Origin: Salvator merianae
Lineage: Eukaryota > Chordata > Lepidosauria > Squamata > Teiidae
Assembly: GCA_003586115.2 (NCBI GenBank)
Contig: QVOM02000034.1
Location: forward strand, 143,602,693-143,666,692
DNA length: 64,000 nt
Direction of reading: 5' to 3'
Below, in pieces: positions 12,000-22,863 of this stretch. Numbering within the stretch: the stretch's first letter is position 1; every line of letters begins with the position of its first letter. The notes under the pieces are model-generated. The model ran no database searches. It was not told the origin of the DNA and was given only the letters and a program-made list of their open reading frames with translations. The translations under genes were made by a program, and so were the position numbers.

Positions 12000-12235
12000 T
12001 GCTTTGTGCTAGGCTATCCTTGAAGATGGTCTGAAAGCTGAAACTGCTGGGAGAATTCAGCAGCTAGGCTATTTATAGGAATTTCTGATCAGACATGTTT
12101 CACATTGATCTTGAAAGACTTTGCTGTGGTTACAATGGTTACCAATTCAAGGTATTGGTACTACCATATAAAGCCGTAAACAATTTTATGAGAAGTGCTC
12201 TGGCACTCTGCATGCATCCATAGATAAGATATCTT
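12000..12235 (+). pseudogene. LINE RT C-terminal fragment
   Basis: Short plus-strand fragment of the same LINE group. CTTGAAGATGGTCTGAAAGC, then frames giving LWLQWLPIQ and a YKAVNN-like stretch, align with the ...TVRKLELVQNAA...LRWLPIHFRAKFKVL... portion of the copy at 2268-3266. It is heavily frameshifted. Confidence 0.55.
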
Positions 12236-13361
12236 TAAAACTAAAGGTTTGGCTTAATAGTCACATTGCTGAAAGCCAATCCTTAGGGAGGGAGATGTGA
12301 ATGAGGCCAATCTTGATACAATTGTTTTTATTTGAGTAAAATTCAAATAGCAACATCTATTTACTGAGACAAAATAAAACCTGGGGATATTAAGCAACAA
12401 ATAGCAACAGTGTAGCCTTAGTTGGGTTTTAAATGACTGTGGCAAACTCAGAGTGAGAACAAAGAACTGGGATTTGATTGGGGAGACCTAGGAAAAAAAT
12501 GACCATTTAGGATGTGTTGCTAAGCAGAGCTGTGGAAATCTGCTCCACAGTTAAGCCAGAAATGCTTCCTAAAACAACTGGGGAGTGTTGTCAGAGGAAC
12601 CTAATTACCCTCTCCTTTCCACTTACAATACATTCTCCCTGTGGTTTACCCAGTTCAGGTTCCACTTCCATTGAATTAGGATCGATCAAGTGGGGCACCT
12701 GTCTGGGCCACTACTCTCTTTTCCCCTTGAACAATAAAATACTAACTTTATTTTAAAGAGAGAGAAGAGGGAAAGGGGAATTTGGAGACTATACTACCTT
12801 TCAGACTCTGTGGGTCTGTGGCAATGTTCAGAGATTAGGAATGACTTGTAAAGCAGCATACACACCACTCACTCAAATTGGATATGAAGATCAGCCAATC
12901 CAATAAAAGGGCTTTTGAATTGAATGAAATTTCCAGTACTCTGACAAACTTAATTCTTGTAGTGGACAACAGAGGACCCAGAAACATAGAAGTAAGTGTT
13001 CAATTATATCATTTTGGGCAAACCAAGCAAGAAGTAATGATTATGTGATTAATATGTCAAGACAGTTAATTCTACTCTGGGCAGCAGCAGTTTGAGACAC
13101 CCCAAACCAACTGCCACTGACAGTTAAAAGACTTGAATGTGGAGAGATGACAAGGATCTCTCCTTGGTCCAAAACAGTGATTTCAACAGCAAAAGTTTAG
13201 CCCTTAATAAAGAGAGTGTATTCCCACAGTCCTGGCCTTGGTCTTCTGGAGAAGAGAAGATGCAATTATTCACAAGGGTAGCCTAGCACAGAGCACCTCC
13301 TACTCTTATACCACAGAATGCATCCTAAGGCAGTGGCCATGTGCAAGTTGCATGAGACAAA
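12236..13361. other. No gene recognised
   Basis: AT-rich DNA. An AACAATAAAATAC motif at about 12730 after pyrimidine-rich sequence recalls the poly(A) region of the LTR-like copies elsewhere, but nothing else supports an element. Confidence 0.4.
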
Positions 13362-13541
13362 GGCCCTTTCTGCACTTGACCTTATTCCAGATTATATCTT
13401 GGAATAGGGATCTGTTATCTGCATGCTACTATGAACTATGGCAGGCCACACCTAGGGCCTACTATAATCTGCACTAGCATGTGGATAGCAGTTCCCTATT
13501 CTGAGATATAGTCCAGAATAAAGCCAAGTGCAGAAAGGACC
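13362..13541. mobile_element. 180-bp palindromic MITE, family A copy 2
   Basis: Starts GGCCCTTTCTGCACTTG and ends with the complement. Left and right arms of about 90 bp match almost base for base (TTATTCCAGATTATATC against TTATTCTGGACTATATC on the opposite strand). It has the same length and core as 5813-5993 and 29889-30069. The flanking triplets are AAA and ATA, so a 3-bp target duplication with one change is possible but not proven. Confidence 0.88.
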
Positions 13542-14140
13542 ATAGTCTTAACAATTTATGGGGTCAGTCCAGAATGCTCCAGAAATAATAAATAAAAGGT
13601 GTCCATCCAATCTAGACAGGATTTGATTGTGCCCAGTCTGCATTTTAATATCACGTCCCAGATTCTATGTTGCAGTACTTGACTGTGCAAATAGAGTTTT
13701 CCTGCTCCGAGGCTGATAGCATGTGGAGGCACAATCAACAAGATAATTTTACACTTTGGGGCAAACTGTAGACAAACACCTGTTTGTGGAAAAAGCAGAG
13801 GGGAAGAGGATTGATGGCCAAACATAATTCATTGTCTAAGTAGTGAGGTTTTGGGATATACAAGACATGATGGCTGGGATCCAGTCCTATGGCTTTCTGT
13901 AATTCCATCCCTCCAGTCTGTACTTCCATTTAATTTAAAAATGGCTTGGAACTAAATACTTGAAGGAATGCTTCCTCACCAAGACTGTCAGGTATAAAGT
14001 GGCATAAAAAGGTAAATAAATGAGAAATGGCAATATAAGTTCATTTTCCTTGAGACCATCTATTCATGAAAGGAATATTAAACCCTTCCTTCTCTAGCTA
14101 AAGATCTACAGAAAGCTTATTATTTGTGCTCTTTCCATAC
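13542..14140. other. No gene recognised
   Basis: No repeat or exon identified. Frames of 64-89 codons on the minus strand show no family features. Confidence 0.4.
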
Positions 14141-14144
14141 CAAA

Positions 14145-14260
14145 TAAATGGGTGCCACAAGGGAAAGGACCTTTCTCAGTGGTGCACCCATAGTTTGAAG
14201 GAGCCTCTCCAGAGTGATCCACCTGGTGTCATAGTTGTATTTAACACATTTTATTCTCAT
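14145..14260 (+). pseudogene. LINE RT C-terminal fragment (CR1/L2 group)
   Basis: GGGAAAGGACCTTTCTCAGT, then a GGTGCACCC...TTTGAAGGAGCCTCTCC stretch, resembles the part of these LINEs that encodes ...RAFSVVAPRLWNSLP. It is decayed and frameshifted. Confidence 0.45.
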
Positions 14261-14977
14261 AGGCATTTTAGGGAGCTGTTACATAAGGATGGCATGTTGC
14301 TGTCCTTGGTAACCAGTCCCCAAAACCTGTTATTTAGTTCAATTTTCTACATTTTTTCTCTTCTGAATTCCTTTGGTTACATCAATCTCTGAGTGTACCT
14401 CCATGAAAGACGGAGAATATTGATTTTTTCATTCTAACTCTTTGAGACATTTTCTGTATCAAAAGAAGCCGGAGAGTTGGGCATCTCCAGGGAGAGGTGT
14501 GTGGATATTCCTCTCAAAAGCACTCAAAAATCAGTTTGAAAAGCCATGTAGAAAAAAATCTTAGGTGGCATCTTAAGTGCCTGATGTTAAAACAACCTCT
14601 TGCCAGCAAGAGGTGAAGTGGACAAATTTTAGTGTGCTAGATGCACTGCTTCTATTCCCCAAAGCCAACTAGAGAAACCTAACTGTCAGAGTGGGTTAAA
14701 CCTTTCTTATGGGGCCCCGGTGACCCAACCAACATGGAGGCAACTGTTTGCCAGTTGCTCCAACCTGATACTGGAGGAAAACATGAGCAATTGAGCCATG
14801 TGGTTCAGTATCTCAATCCATTTCTATTCCTTTGTTGGTGATTCTGGCAAGAGAACTCTGCTTCTACAGGCAGTTCTTCTGTGGAAGAATTCTAGGTCTG
14901 TGTGGAGGGATGAAATGGAACCTCAGGAGACTTTGACTCCAATATAGCCCAAATTGAGTCTACATACAAATGTAATC
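14261..14977. other. No gene recognised
   Basis: Nothing identified on either strand. Confidence 0.4.
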
Positions 14978-15178
14978 TAAGGCTCTATTCACATGCAGTA
15001 AAGAAGAGCAAAAGTACATCTGAGGTGGCTTAGAGACAGTTCACAGGTTGGATCGTTCACATTGCAGTCTGCCTCTCCCGTCTCTTGAACATTCTAGACT
15101 AGAAAAGATGGATTAGAGATGGGATGAGAACACAAGTGTTGCAAACTTTGAGATATTTTTGCTGTGCATGAATGCAAC
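14978..15178. mobile_element. MITE, family H copy 1
   Basis: About 200 bp. The left end GGCTCTATTCACATGCAG and the following AGAGCAAAAG match, inverted and with substitutions, the right end near 15137-15177 (CTTTGAGATATTTTTGCTGTGCATGAATG). Its core, TGAACATTCTAG.CTAGAAAA..TGGATT, is shared with 59064-59265. Related inverted-repeat copies lie at 22505-22693 and 24566-24760. Confidence 0.6.
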
Positions 15179-15509
15179 TTCAAATAATGAAAACTGATAG
15201 CGGGTTTTTAGTTTTATTGTTTCAATTTTATTGTCTGCTTTTATGTCTGCCAGTATATTTTAATGTCTTAATCTTTTGTTCTGTAAGCGGCTCAGAAAAC
15301 TTCAGTTATTTGCTTCTCAATCAGCTATTGTTTTTTGGCATCCTTGTGTCTCATACTGCCATAATGTTTTTTATTGTTTTGTTTTTGGAAATCAGGATTT
15401 ACAGTTCTTGCCACAATAGTTCAGTCCAATCTTGGAGTGCCAGAAGTTATTGGAGTTTTTGCATATGAATGCTGAACCAATCACAGCCTGAGTTGATGTT
15501 TGTCTCTGG

Positions 15510-16021
15510 CACCTGTGCACTTTTCTTCTCTCCCACAGGAGAAATATTCACTCCTCTGTTCTTCTGTCCAAATGGACTTCTTCCATCAGCTTCTACTCCC
15601 AGGTCTTGAGGGCAATGACACACACTTTTATGTTAGATTTGCAGACATTCTTGAAGTGATGAATTGATAATCCAGCAGGAATAGAACCTGTGGTAAGCTC
15701 TTCATGAAACATATCTTTAGAAATTCAGTCATCTTTCATTTGACTAATGTGGTCAAACCAGCATAAGCATAGTGAAACCAGCAGGGCAACTATACTTGGA
15801 ATATTTGCTTTTGTCAGTACATCTTTATTTGAACCTTGGTTGCAAAGGTTGCAAAAATAGAAAGAATTCAGATGGTGCTCCTTGTGGACATATAAAGTCC
15901 AGGATTCAGTGACATTTAGGATGGTGCTAAGCACAAAAGCCTCATAGAATTTCATCTTGGTGGTGGTGGTCAGTATGGGGCTCTCCCAAACTCTACCAGA
16001 AAGGCATGACATTGTAGTCAC
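15510..16021 (-). pseudogene. C-terminal tail of the LINE ORF
   Basis: Frames reading TKMKFYEAFVLSTIL, ESWTLY, LNSFYF and FDHISQMKDD, then beyond a stop ...SKDMFHEELTTGS..., correspond to the conserved C-terminal part of this LINE family (...TKMKVYEACVLSTLLYG.ESW... and ...W.GH..RM...R.PK..L.GEL..G...). The 3' end of the element is probably near 15500. Confidence 0.7.
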
Positions 16022-16143
16022 TATCTTGCCAATTAAGCTTTGAAGGACAAGCTACTAGTGACTGTGGAGTCAAGGTAAGTAAACAGTACTGTCACTTCAA
16101 CAGTGGGATTGCTGATACAGATTCTTGCAGTATCATGAACATC

Positions 16144-16764
16144 TTACCTCATGATATAGGTATTCTTCAAATTTAAGGTTAAGCCAATCCTGCTACATGC
16201 ATGTTCAAAGCAGTTGATGAGACTCTGGAGATAACCTGGAGAGTGCACAGTCGCAGCAGCATTGTCTGAAAATAGTAACTTGCAGATTAGCACATACTGG
16301 ACTTTGGTCTTGGTTCTTAGGTGTGCATGGTTGAAGAGATTACTATAACTTCTTGTGTGGAGATATATGCTATCCTTAATGAATTTGAAGGCAAACTGCA
16401 GTAGCAAGGAAAAAAAGATACCAAAGAGTGTAGGAGCAAATATGCAACCTTGTTTTACTCTGCTATAAATTGGCAATGGATCAGAGGATGTGCCACCAAA
16501 TGGGACAATGCTTTGCACATCTTTATGGAAGGATGTTAAGATTCTTAGAAGATTGGCTGGGCAGCTAAGCTTCTGCAGAAGCATGAAAAGGCCTTTTCTA
16601 TTAATAGCATCAAGGAACTTTGCCAGGTCAGTGAAAGGAATGTAAAATGGTTGTCTCTGCTCATGGCACTTCTCTTTTAGCTGGTGTAGTGAGAAGATCA
16701 TGTTAGCAGATGATCTTCCAGCTTTAAAACCACAGAGATCTGGATGCACCTGATCAGCAAGCAA
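16144..16764 (-). pseudogene. Reverse transcriptase core of the LINE (206 codons open)
   Basis: Longest open remnant of the LINE. It contains CGFKAGRSSANMIFSLHQL near its start, a damaged finger/palm motif (TDLAKFLDAINRKGLF, where the family has an AFD motif), VKQGCIFAPTLFGIFF in the palm, and LLFSDNAA where the catalytic FADDAA box should be. The loss of both catalytic Asp motifs shows that it is dead. The upstream continuation (ITEEIDAL...) lies at 17165-16812. Confidence 0.82.
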
Positions 16765-17165
16765 CTAAAATCTGTTGAGAAGCACTTGGGCAAATGCATC
16801 CCCAATGGTGTTCAAGAGGGAAATTCTCCTTTTGTTGTTTTCATAAAATATAACGATGTTGGCATCTTGCATATTCTGAAACATAGTATCTTCTTCAGAG
16901 CACTTTCAGAGAAACTTGGGTGGGTAGTGGAAGCATGCAACCCACATGCCCATATTGATGACTTCAGATGGGATGCCATCTCTGGAGCTCTCCTGCTAGT
17001 AAAGAAGTCCATTGCCTTACTTTGTTTATCTAAAGGAGACAGGGCATCTATTTCTTCTGTAATAGGCAGGTCCTTGATACTTTCAAACTCTATTCTCCTG
17101 AGAATAGAAATTCTGATAGTATTCCACCCATTACCCCATTGTTTGCCCTTGTCTCTAATGCTCAT

Positions 17166-17606
17166 TGTCAGTCTGTGAATACAACTTTAAGTCATGTTTG
17201 GAGCATGTGAATGGGAACAGTACAGCTGAGTTCTGTATGTACCTAGTGACCGATGAATTCATATGACCATGAACAGCTGAGGCAGAGAACTGCCTGACAT
17301 TACATAATCAATCAGGGAAAAAAAACCTGGGTCACTGTGGAAGCCTCTGATTGGGTGTAAACCTGTATAACTGCACACTACTGTAAAACACTTGTTGTGG
17401 GTTGTTTGGTGGAGTTGTTGAAGTTAAAGAGCATTGCGTGTTGGAGTTTGGAACTACAAGTAAAGAGCCTCATTGCAGTTACTTCCTGAGTAAGTGTGTC
17501 ATTCTGTTTACTGGTCTTGCAATATATGCTAGTGTGTTGCCATTAGATACGCTGTGTGAATTTCCAAAAAACACCTCTGCATTGTAGGCTTGAGCATTAT
17601 CTGACA
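17166..17606 (+). mobile_element. Solo LTR with exact 5-bp target duplication
   Basis: A 441-bp insertion splitting the LINE ORF. The ends are perfect inverted hexamers, TGTCAG (17166-17171) and CTGACA (17601-17606). The flanks are CTCAT at 17161-17165 and 17607-17611. Removing the LTR and one CTCAT rejoins the LINE reading. An inverted CCAAT motif (GATTGG, about 17348) precedes a TATAA at 17366-17370, and AGTAAA (a variant poly(A) signal) with downstream GT-rich DNA lies near 17458-17500, so transcription would run on the plus strand. A 5-bp duplication fits Ty3/gypsy, BEL or some ERV classes. The superfamily is unresolved. Confidence 0.86.
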
Positions 17607-17625
17607 CTCATGTCTGTGGGTGATT

Positions 17626-17841
17626 TCAGTGGCACAGCTTTTCTTGGGATGAGTCCAAGAGCTTTACTGATTCCATCATACATGCCTCAATCATTGTCAC
17701 AAGCAGCTGACAGCTAGATGTTTTCAGACAGTTGTATCTGGTAGTCATTAGCACAAAGTCTTGTAGTCTGTTTGACAATATTTTGAGCTTTCCAGAATGC
17801 AACCCATTGTCTGATGGATTCCTCTTATAATTCACCAGCAT
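17626..17841 (-). pseudogene. Linker between endonuclease and RT of the LINE
   Basis: Frame containing MTTRYNCLKTSS, ...TMIEACMMESVKLLDSSQEKLCHLKS. The spacing matches the ...YW..L...I..AA.TGNI.GMYDGIK.ALGPTQ.KTAPLKS stretch of this LINE family. The coding sequence is then broken by the solo LTR and resumes at 17160 with ...SIRDKGKQW. Confidence 0.65.
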
Positions 17842-17979
17842 TCTGGTTTGACCTTGATGACATGTTCTAGCTTTGCAATACTGGCCTCAAACCAATTTGG
17901 ATTGTGTCTCTCCTTTTTGCTGAAGGCTTCCTTGACTGAATGGTAGATGGCATTGCAGCTGTACTTTCAGCTCTCTTCA

Positions 17980-18570
17980 CATTGTTATTAGGGTAGTTCT
18001 GGAGGGCTTGCTCAATGGAACTGGCAATATGCTCATGCAAATGAGAGAATCCAGTTTTAGTAGTGTTAATGTGAGCAAAACTTTTATGCTTAGAGCTATG
18101 AATTCATTTTGACTGAAAGTCCACTTTGCTGCCAACTGAGACATGGTTGCTAACATAGTCTGCACTGTGATAACTGCAGGTAATAAGGACATGGCTTAAG
18201 AATGTTCTTCTAGTGATGAATGGAATTCAGGCAGTGACAATAATCAGACCTGAGATGCATCCATGACATCATATATCATGGCTTGGCAGGGGAAAAAAAA
18301 ATAATTGTCTGACAATGGTTGTGATATGACCAAAGCTCCAGCAGCTTCTGCCCATTCTCATTCATTGTTTTCTGGGCCCACGTGACCAACATAGGGAGGC
18401 TATGAATTGTCAGCCAGTCTGATGTATGAATTGAACTCCTCAGATAGGAATAGAGGCTACAAGGTGGGAACACTCCTGATGACACATTCTAAGTCCACAT
18501 AAAATTGATCATAAGCCTTTGTAGAAATTCTAAATGTTGGAGCATAGGGACTTAGAATGTTCGCTGGACC
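17980..18570 (-). pseudogene. APE-type endonuclease region of the LINE
   Basis: Decayed N-terminal domain of the LINE at 15500-18570. The segment NENGQKLLELWSYHNHC lies in the frame ending at 18276. Upstream, across frameshifts, is a region corresponding to the YAPT...K..FY..L stretch of such endonucleases. The expected ...ADCDTDHSLV... motif downstream is largely unrecognisable. It would have nicked target DNA for target-primed reverse transcription, but this copy is inactive. Confidence 0.6.
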
Positions 18571-19627
18571 TGAAGAAGTTAGAATATGAATGGAGAGATG
18601 CAGTCTGAGCCTCCAGTTTTATTAGTGCAAAACCAACACCCTATATTTGCATCTTTCTGGTGTCATCCCCTTCTGGGCTCTGTCGAGCAGAAGACAAGGG
18701 CTGCCAAAGCAACATTCCTAGCTACCAAGGAAGGCTGGAAGCACAAAGTGGCTATCATACAGATATTTTGTCAGTGCACTAGAGGCATCACACAGTCATT
18801 AACAGACAATGAGCTACTATTGTTAGGGGGGAGGAATGAAGGGGCTACTATTCTCAGCTTGTGTGCAAATAGCCTTGTTTAGATTCCATAGCGTTTAAGT
18901 TCCCCTTAATCGAAAATGAGATCAGCGCTCTATTAAACAGATTCTCCTAGCTGTCTATTTCAAGAATCAATGGCTGTGGATTAAAAATAAAAAGTTATTA
19001 AGCAAATACATTAGAACAAATCATGGCACTTATATTAAAAATTAGAACAGATAAATCAGCACAAAAATAAATATTTGCAGATTCATGACAATCTTGAGAA
19101 GGTTACAAATGCAGACAGCAACATTTAATTTTGTTCTTAACTTGTGTGTGGGAGAAAGACAATCAGATAGCCTAATTCAGTTAAACAAATGTGACAGAAT
19201 GCTTTAGTATAGAACATGCAATTGAGATATAACAGTCAGGAAACCGGGAAGGAGCATTTGTTTGGATAGCAGAGAATGATCCCAACTTGTCTCTTACAAA
19301 TCCTCATCATTTCTATTTTCTTTTAGCATTTAGATCAATCTGTTAATTCAAGGACTGTATCTACATGGACCAAAAAAGGATGATCCTCAATTATCCATGG
19401 AGTTCGTCGGGCAAATGCACCTAGACTCATCTAGCCTGCAGGCAACCCATACACATGGAATTTGCCTTCAGAGCTACTCTAGGTATAGGGAGGTATGAAT
19501 AACTCCATGGGTAGAATGAACCCTCATTTGCCTTCTTCAACCTTAACCAGAGTGATAACAGAGAAGGAGGTGAATTACTCAGAGAGTTCGCTTGCCACAG
19601 TGCACTAATGGATCAAGAATGGTTGCT
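18571..19627. other. No gene recognised
   Basis: AT-rich DNA. The 98-codon plus-strand frame at 18586-18882 probably overlaps the decayed LINE 5' region and shows no independent domain. Confidence 0.4.
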
Positions 19628-20090
19628 GTGGAGCAAGAGGTTTGGGATCCACTGCAGAAGTGGGAGGCACACCAGTGCTACAGCTGTGAACAAGGAATGT
19701 GCACTAATGAAATGCATGTTTTCATTTCTCTGTCAAAGTGAAAACTCATATTTTCACTTTGTCAGTGAATCACAACAGTGGAAAAAAAAGCTTTTCTACA
19801 TTCACTTTTGTAGTCTTCATGATGTTTTTTCCACTGAAAATGCTCTTTGCATGGGAAAAAACATAGCAAAAATATAGTTCAATTGAATACTATATTTTCA
19901 TGAAGGGGGCAACTGGGTTCATTTTGATTGAATTCTGGAAATGTGAAAAACTGCATTTTCTATATGCTGCACAAATGTGAATGTAATTTTGTATGTATCT
20001 ACTGTGAACATTTCAGAGACTGGTAAGTGCTGTCATGTGATTGGTGTACCTCTCACTTCTGCAGTGGATTCCCAGGCCTCCCACTGCAAA
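19628..20090. repeat. Inverted repeat, possible foldback element
   Basis: About 40-45 bp around GATCCACTGCAGAAGTGGGA (19647) recur inverted around CACTTCTGCAGTGGATTCC (20053), with about 400 bp between. Inside, CAAAGTGAAAA and TTTTCACTTTG form a small hairpin at 19734-19761. The arrangement resembles a decayed MITE, but outer termini and a target duplication were not found. Confidence 0.45.
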
Positions 20091-22042
20091 AATGGCCTTT
20101 GTTGTGGCCAACTGGAAGCTCCCAAAGTTTCTATACCAGAAGGCCTAAAACCCTGCTATTTTCATGATGTGCTGTATAAGATATGGAGATGGTCAACATC
20201 TTAGAGGATTTTAAGTAATGACCAGACAACATATTTGATTATTGTTTAGCTACAACCAGGATTGGAGGCAGCTTTTCTCTAAAGACCAGCTGCTGCAAGC
20301 AATGAGGAAGGAGAATATTTATGCTCATATCCTGCCATGTGCTTCTCTTGTTTTGTTGGTTTGTTGCTGCATGACAAAAGACTGCTGGATGGGGTAAGCT
20401 ACTGGTCCTATCCAGTAAGACACTTCTCATGTTTTTGTTTTTGTATTTGTTTTTAAGTGAGGGAAAGAAGACATGACATGGGGCAGCTATCTTTGGCCTC
20501 AGTCCAAAATCCTTTGTAACACTTACTGTTTCCTTATGCTATCATGGAAGAAGTCTTTAGTAACTGATTATTCATTAAATTTGTATAGTTGGCTATAAAT
20601 AGATGTTCCTAGATTGGCTTAAAAAACAGACAATATTAATAACAGAACATGTAATTAAGGAAGGGACAAAAGGGAAAAGGAAAAAACAAACAAAACCAAC
20701 CCCTTTTCTGACCACAAAAACAACATGTACTTGGGGGTGCTAATACAGTGCTTAGAGATGCAATGTATATCTGAGGATTTTTTCAGATACCCCTTCGTCA
20801 CCAGGAAATGTCTGTGGCTTTTGAAGGTATCTTCTACCCTTGCCAATAGTTAGATTCAACAAACCTATTCTGGACTCGAAATTGAATGGGAAAAAAAAAG
20901 CCAAAGAGAAACTTTCAGGCAACATTTTTGGGTACCATTATAAACAAAAGTCCAATCTGTGAGAGTTATCCATTTCAATAATGAAGAGGATTTTAACGTC
21001 TGAGCAAAGAGATATTTTTAAGATATCTTCCAGGAACGGAAATGGGAACATACAAAGTCCCACATGGAATAAAATGTCTCTAATGTTGAGTAAATAAATT
21101 CCAAACTCCAAACTCGTGCACATGCAGGCTGACTCTCCACTTACCATTCAAGGTAGCTCCATAATGGGCACATGAGAGCGGTACCACAATCTGCCACTGA
21201 AGAAGATACCTCTATGTCTCTATTTGTGAGCTCATAAGTTATCATTTCTGGTGGTAAATGTACAAGGCAACAAATCATGCCCTACAAAAATGGCACCTTT
21301 GTCGCAAGTGAAGACTTATCTACAAAGGTTGCCTTTCCAGGAGCCTCCGTGGACAAGTGGATAAGCCACTACAGTCTGCATCCTTATTTGTGTGGCCAGA
21401 TGTATGTTTTGAGTTTTTTTCTTTTTTAGTGGCCTTGTTCTTCTCAAAGATATAAAACATCTGAAGAATACTCTCTTGTGATAACTCATCTATTACTGAA
21501 TCTTGCAAATCATTCCTAGTGCCAGATTGTTGAAAACTGTGACTTATGAACAGGCATTCGTACCCCAAACTAGTAAAAAAAAAACAACACAAAAAACTCC
21601 CCACAATGATATAGTGGTTGTTGTGGACTCAGTCATTTGTAAGAGTACATTTATCAGAAACTGAGTGCAAATAAAAGTGTCAGAGGAATATGTGAGCCTG
21701 CTTCCCCATAAGCTTAGCAAATTTATATATGCCCTCCATCTGTTATAAACAGAAAACAATCACTCCCTTAAACTACTCAGAGAGCCCTTATACTCCTGTG
21801 CTGCATTATAACACTCATGATGGACAGGTCTATCTGGAAACTTGCCCCTATGGAAAATCATTCAGTTGCAGATGTTTATGTAATAAAACTGCAGCAAAAT
21901 GTTTTTAATAGCATGTTCCTCTAAGTGAGCCATTTAAAGTTAAGCGTTTAAATTAACTGAGCTGAACAACAAACTTTAACATGCCTCAGGCAGCTTATAG
22001 ATTCCTTTCCCTTTCCAAGTTACCATCTCTAATGTGATTCTC
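20091..22042. other. No gene recognised
   Basis: AT-rich DNA with no exon or repeat that I recognise. Confidence 0.4.
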
Positions 22043-22095
22043 AAGGAAGGAAGGAAGGAAGGAAGGAAGGAAGGAAGGAAGGAAGGAAGGAAGGA

Positions 22096-22134
<39 letters not shown>

Positions 22135-22142
22135 GAAGGAAG
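22043..22142. repeat. (AAGG)n(AAAG)n microsatellite
   Basis: About 100 bp: roughly 13 AAGG units, then roughly 10 AAAG units, then two AAGG units. All purines lie on the plus strand. Such tracts can form triplex DNA and are very variable. Confidence 0.98.
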
Positions 22143-22504
22143 ACCAATCTCTGGCATGCTTTCCCTTGAATTTGGACCAGTGCATAAGAATGATATTTTA
22201 AGTCCCACTGTGATTTTAATATAAGAAGTGGCATCATCTTGCTTTCTTTCCCTCCAAGACCGAAATGTTTGCAGTTTAATTGATTTCCATTTAATTGCTC
22301 AGATTGTAGCCAAAATTTAGTAAACACCATTGCGCTCTCCTTGCTTTTCTTCCCGTGAGGATCAAGATGAAAATTGTACTGCAGAGCTTGGCAAAGTCAT
22401 ATCAAGGAGGGGAACAAGGACACCACAGAAAGGACTTTTTATACATTCTTTATATATTCTTGCACATTAACAGTCATATGCTGCCCCCTCCCAGTTAAAA
22501 AATA

Positions 22505-22693
22505 GGTGCTTCAAAAGCAGTTTAGAGGTGGTAGATGCCACATACTATATGCAACCCCACATTAAAGTCCAGAAAATATACTTTTGAAGGACATTTTCTG
22601 GCCTTTTAATGTGGATTAGAATTGATCTAGGAACATGAGCTGTCATATGATACCACTTCTGAGAAGCTTTTTAAATGCTTATGCGTAGACAGG
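22505..22693. mobile_element. MITE, family H copy 2
   Basis: Left arm GCTTCAAAAGCAGTTTAGAGG and the right arm near 22650-22680 (CCACTTCTGAGAAGCTTTTT) are inverted repeats. The centre has paired AAATATAC...GGACATTTTCTGG and TTTTAATGTGGATTAGA blocks. Similar ends occur at 24566-24760. Confidence 0.6.
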
Positions 22694-22863
22694 ATGTTTA
22701 TTATGTGGAACTAACATCTGCTGAATATGTGTGGTGAAGGTATGTATGCAATAGCATTGGGGAGATATTTAAATTGGTCCAAAAATATGACTATCAATAA
22801 CCATCATATCCAATATACTGATACCATTTGGGACTGGCTTGCTTGGTCATTATAAAGACTAAT

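Larger units (their letters stand above)
15500..18570 (-). mobile_element. Decayed endonuclease/RT non-LTR retrotransposon, nearly full length
   Basis: Minus-strand LINE relic of about 2.6 kb after subtracting a 441-bp inserted LTR. In transcription order it shows an APE-type endonuclease (about 18570-17980), a linker region (17841-17626), the N-terminal RT (17165-16770), core RT (16764-16144) and a C-terminal tail (16021-15510). It belongs to a non-LTR family common in fish and other vertebrates whose RT carries CGFRAGRST.DMIFSLRQLQ and whose endonuclease carries NENGQ.LLEL. It differs clearly from the CR1/L2 copies in this window. Stops and frameshifts are frequent. I did not identify the clade name or a target duplication. 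Confidence 0.8.

Noticed and set aside
21976..22330. Minus-strand frames of 69 and 111 codons with Phe/Leu/Ser repeats
   Set aside because: They are produced by the AAGG/AAAG microsatellite at 22043-22142.
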